Assembly (NCBI GenBank): GCA_945787125.1
Contig: CALZHW010000024.1
Coordinates: forward strand, 1 to 32,267
DNA length: 32,267 nucleotides
Source of the DNA: an uncultured Ectothiorhodospiraceae bacterium
GTDB lineage: Bacteria > Pseudomonadota > Gammaproteobacteria > S012-40
Reading direction: 5' to 3'
Below, piece by piece: positions 31,937 to 32,267 of this stretch. A program made the position numbers and the translations under genes. Under the pieces are notes generated by a model. It made no database searches, was not told where the DNA came from, and worked only from the letters and a program-made list of their open reading frames with translations. The first letter of the stretch is position 1. Every line of letters begins with the position of its first letter.

Positions 31937-32267
31937 CGTTTTATTAACACTCCATCAAACGTTTAATGAGCGTAATTGTAACATTTACTACCAAGAATCT
32001 GCCTGAGAATGCTAGCTGTAACGAAGGAAAGTTGCTTTAGTACGAGTTTTTTTGATCGTTAAATGTTGAGTCATCACTATTATCTTTTGAAATGCACTTA
32101 AATAGCCCACCCATCGTAGGGTGCGCTTTACGCACCAGCAGAGCCCGTAGTTGCCCCTAACAATTAGAGCAGACCATACCCTGCTGAAAGTAATGGGGGT
32201 ATTGCCATATCAGCGTTCGGATCATTGAAAGTTTCGATGGAAGGATGAAGGTAGGCTTGGCGGCAGC
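31937..32267. other. Intergenic stretch at right edge with repeat fragments
   Basis: 331 bp with no supportable gene. It should contain the cysG promoter close to 31940-32030. At 32120-32136 is a perfect small hairpin, GGTGCG-CTTTA-CGCACC, of a type often dispersed between genes. The last ~20 bases, read on the other strand (GCTGCCGCCAAGCCTACCTT), resemble the middle of the family-2 element (GCTGCCGTCAAGTCTACATG) and may be the edge of another copy. Confidence 0.5.

Overview
The window is a piece of a moderately AT-rich gammaproteobacterial chromosome. The proteins (trifunctional CysG, YbiB/TrpD2, CspA-type cold-shock protein, UPF0213 GIY-YIG protein, gammaproteobacterial-style tad cluster) support that class. 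I cannot name a genus from sequence alone. No rRNA, tRNA or CRISPR array was seen.

Region 1 (1-7.1 kb) starts with the N-terminal ~559 codons of a CHASE2-type membrane adenylate cyclase running off the left edge. It is followed by a scarred accessory island (about 1869-7131). The island's outer ends are matching inverted termini of a small transposable element, flanked by an exact 7-bp direct repeat (TCTATAA). Inside are two same-orientation remnants of an ISAs1-family element. Between them lie an unknown protein plus lipoprotein pair, a 5'-truncated RHS/YD-repeat protein with a variable C-terminal domain and a calcium-binding (thrombospondin-3/dockerin-like) insertion, and a DUF4279-like gene overlapping its end, probably the cognate immunity gene. 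At least three small inverted-repeat elements have inserted here, one of them inside the ISAs1 transposase remnant.

Region 2 (7.1-11.3 kb) holds a spermidine-synthase-like protein, a small conserved hypothetical, a cytochrome b561-type membrane protein, an orphan sensor histidine kinase and a GIY-YIG protein. The same small elements recur. One sits 20 bp upstream of the cytochrome gene. Another supplies the last codons and the stop of the GIY-YIG gene.

Region 3 (11.3-27.2 kb) is a tad (tight adherence, Flp type IVb pilus) cluster, all on the + strand: flp, cpaA, cpaB, cpaC, a small lipoprotein, a TadG-like protein, two TadE/F-type pseudopilins, cpaE, cpaF, tadB, tadC, tadD and a 1296-residue lipoprotein. 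That last protein has eight SbsA-type Ig-like domains followed by seven SBBP beta-propeller repeats and probably works as a surface adhesin with the pilus. A fourth small inverted-repeat element lies between the pseudopilin genes and cpaE. A strongly foldable ~100-nt segment precedes tadD.

Region 4 (27.2-32.3 kb) returns to scattered housekeeping genes: small hypotheticals, a divergent cold-shock protein, an RRM RNA-binding protein, a DEDDh exonuclease-like protein, ybiB, and cysG converging on it. The last ~330 bp are intergenic and end in what looks like part of another repeat copy.
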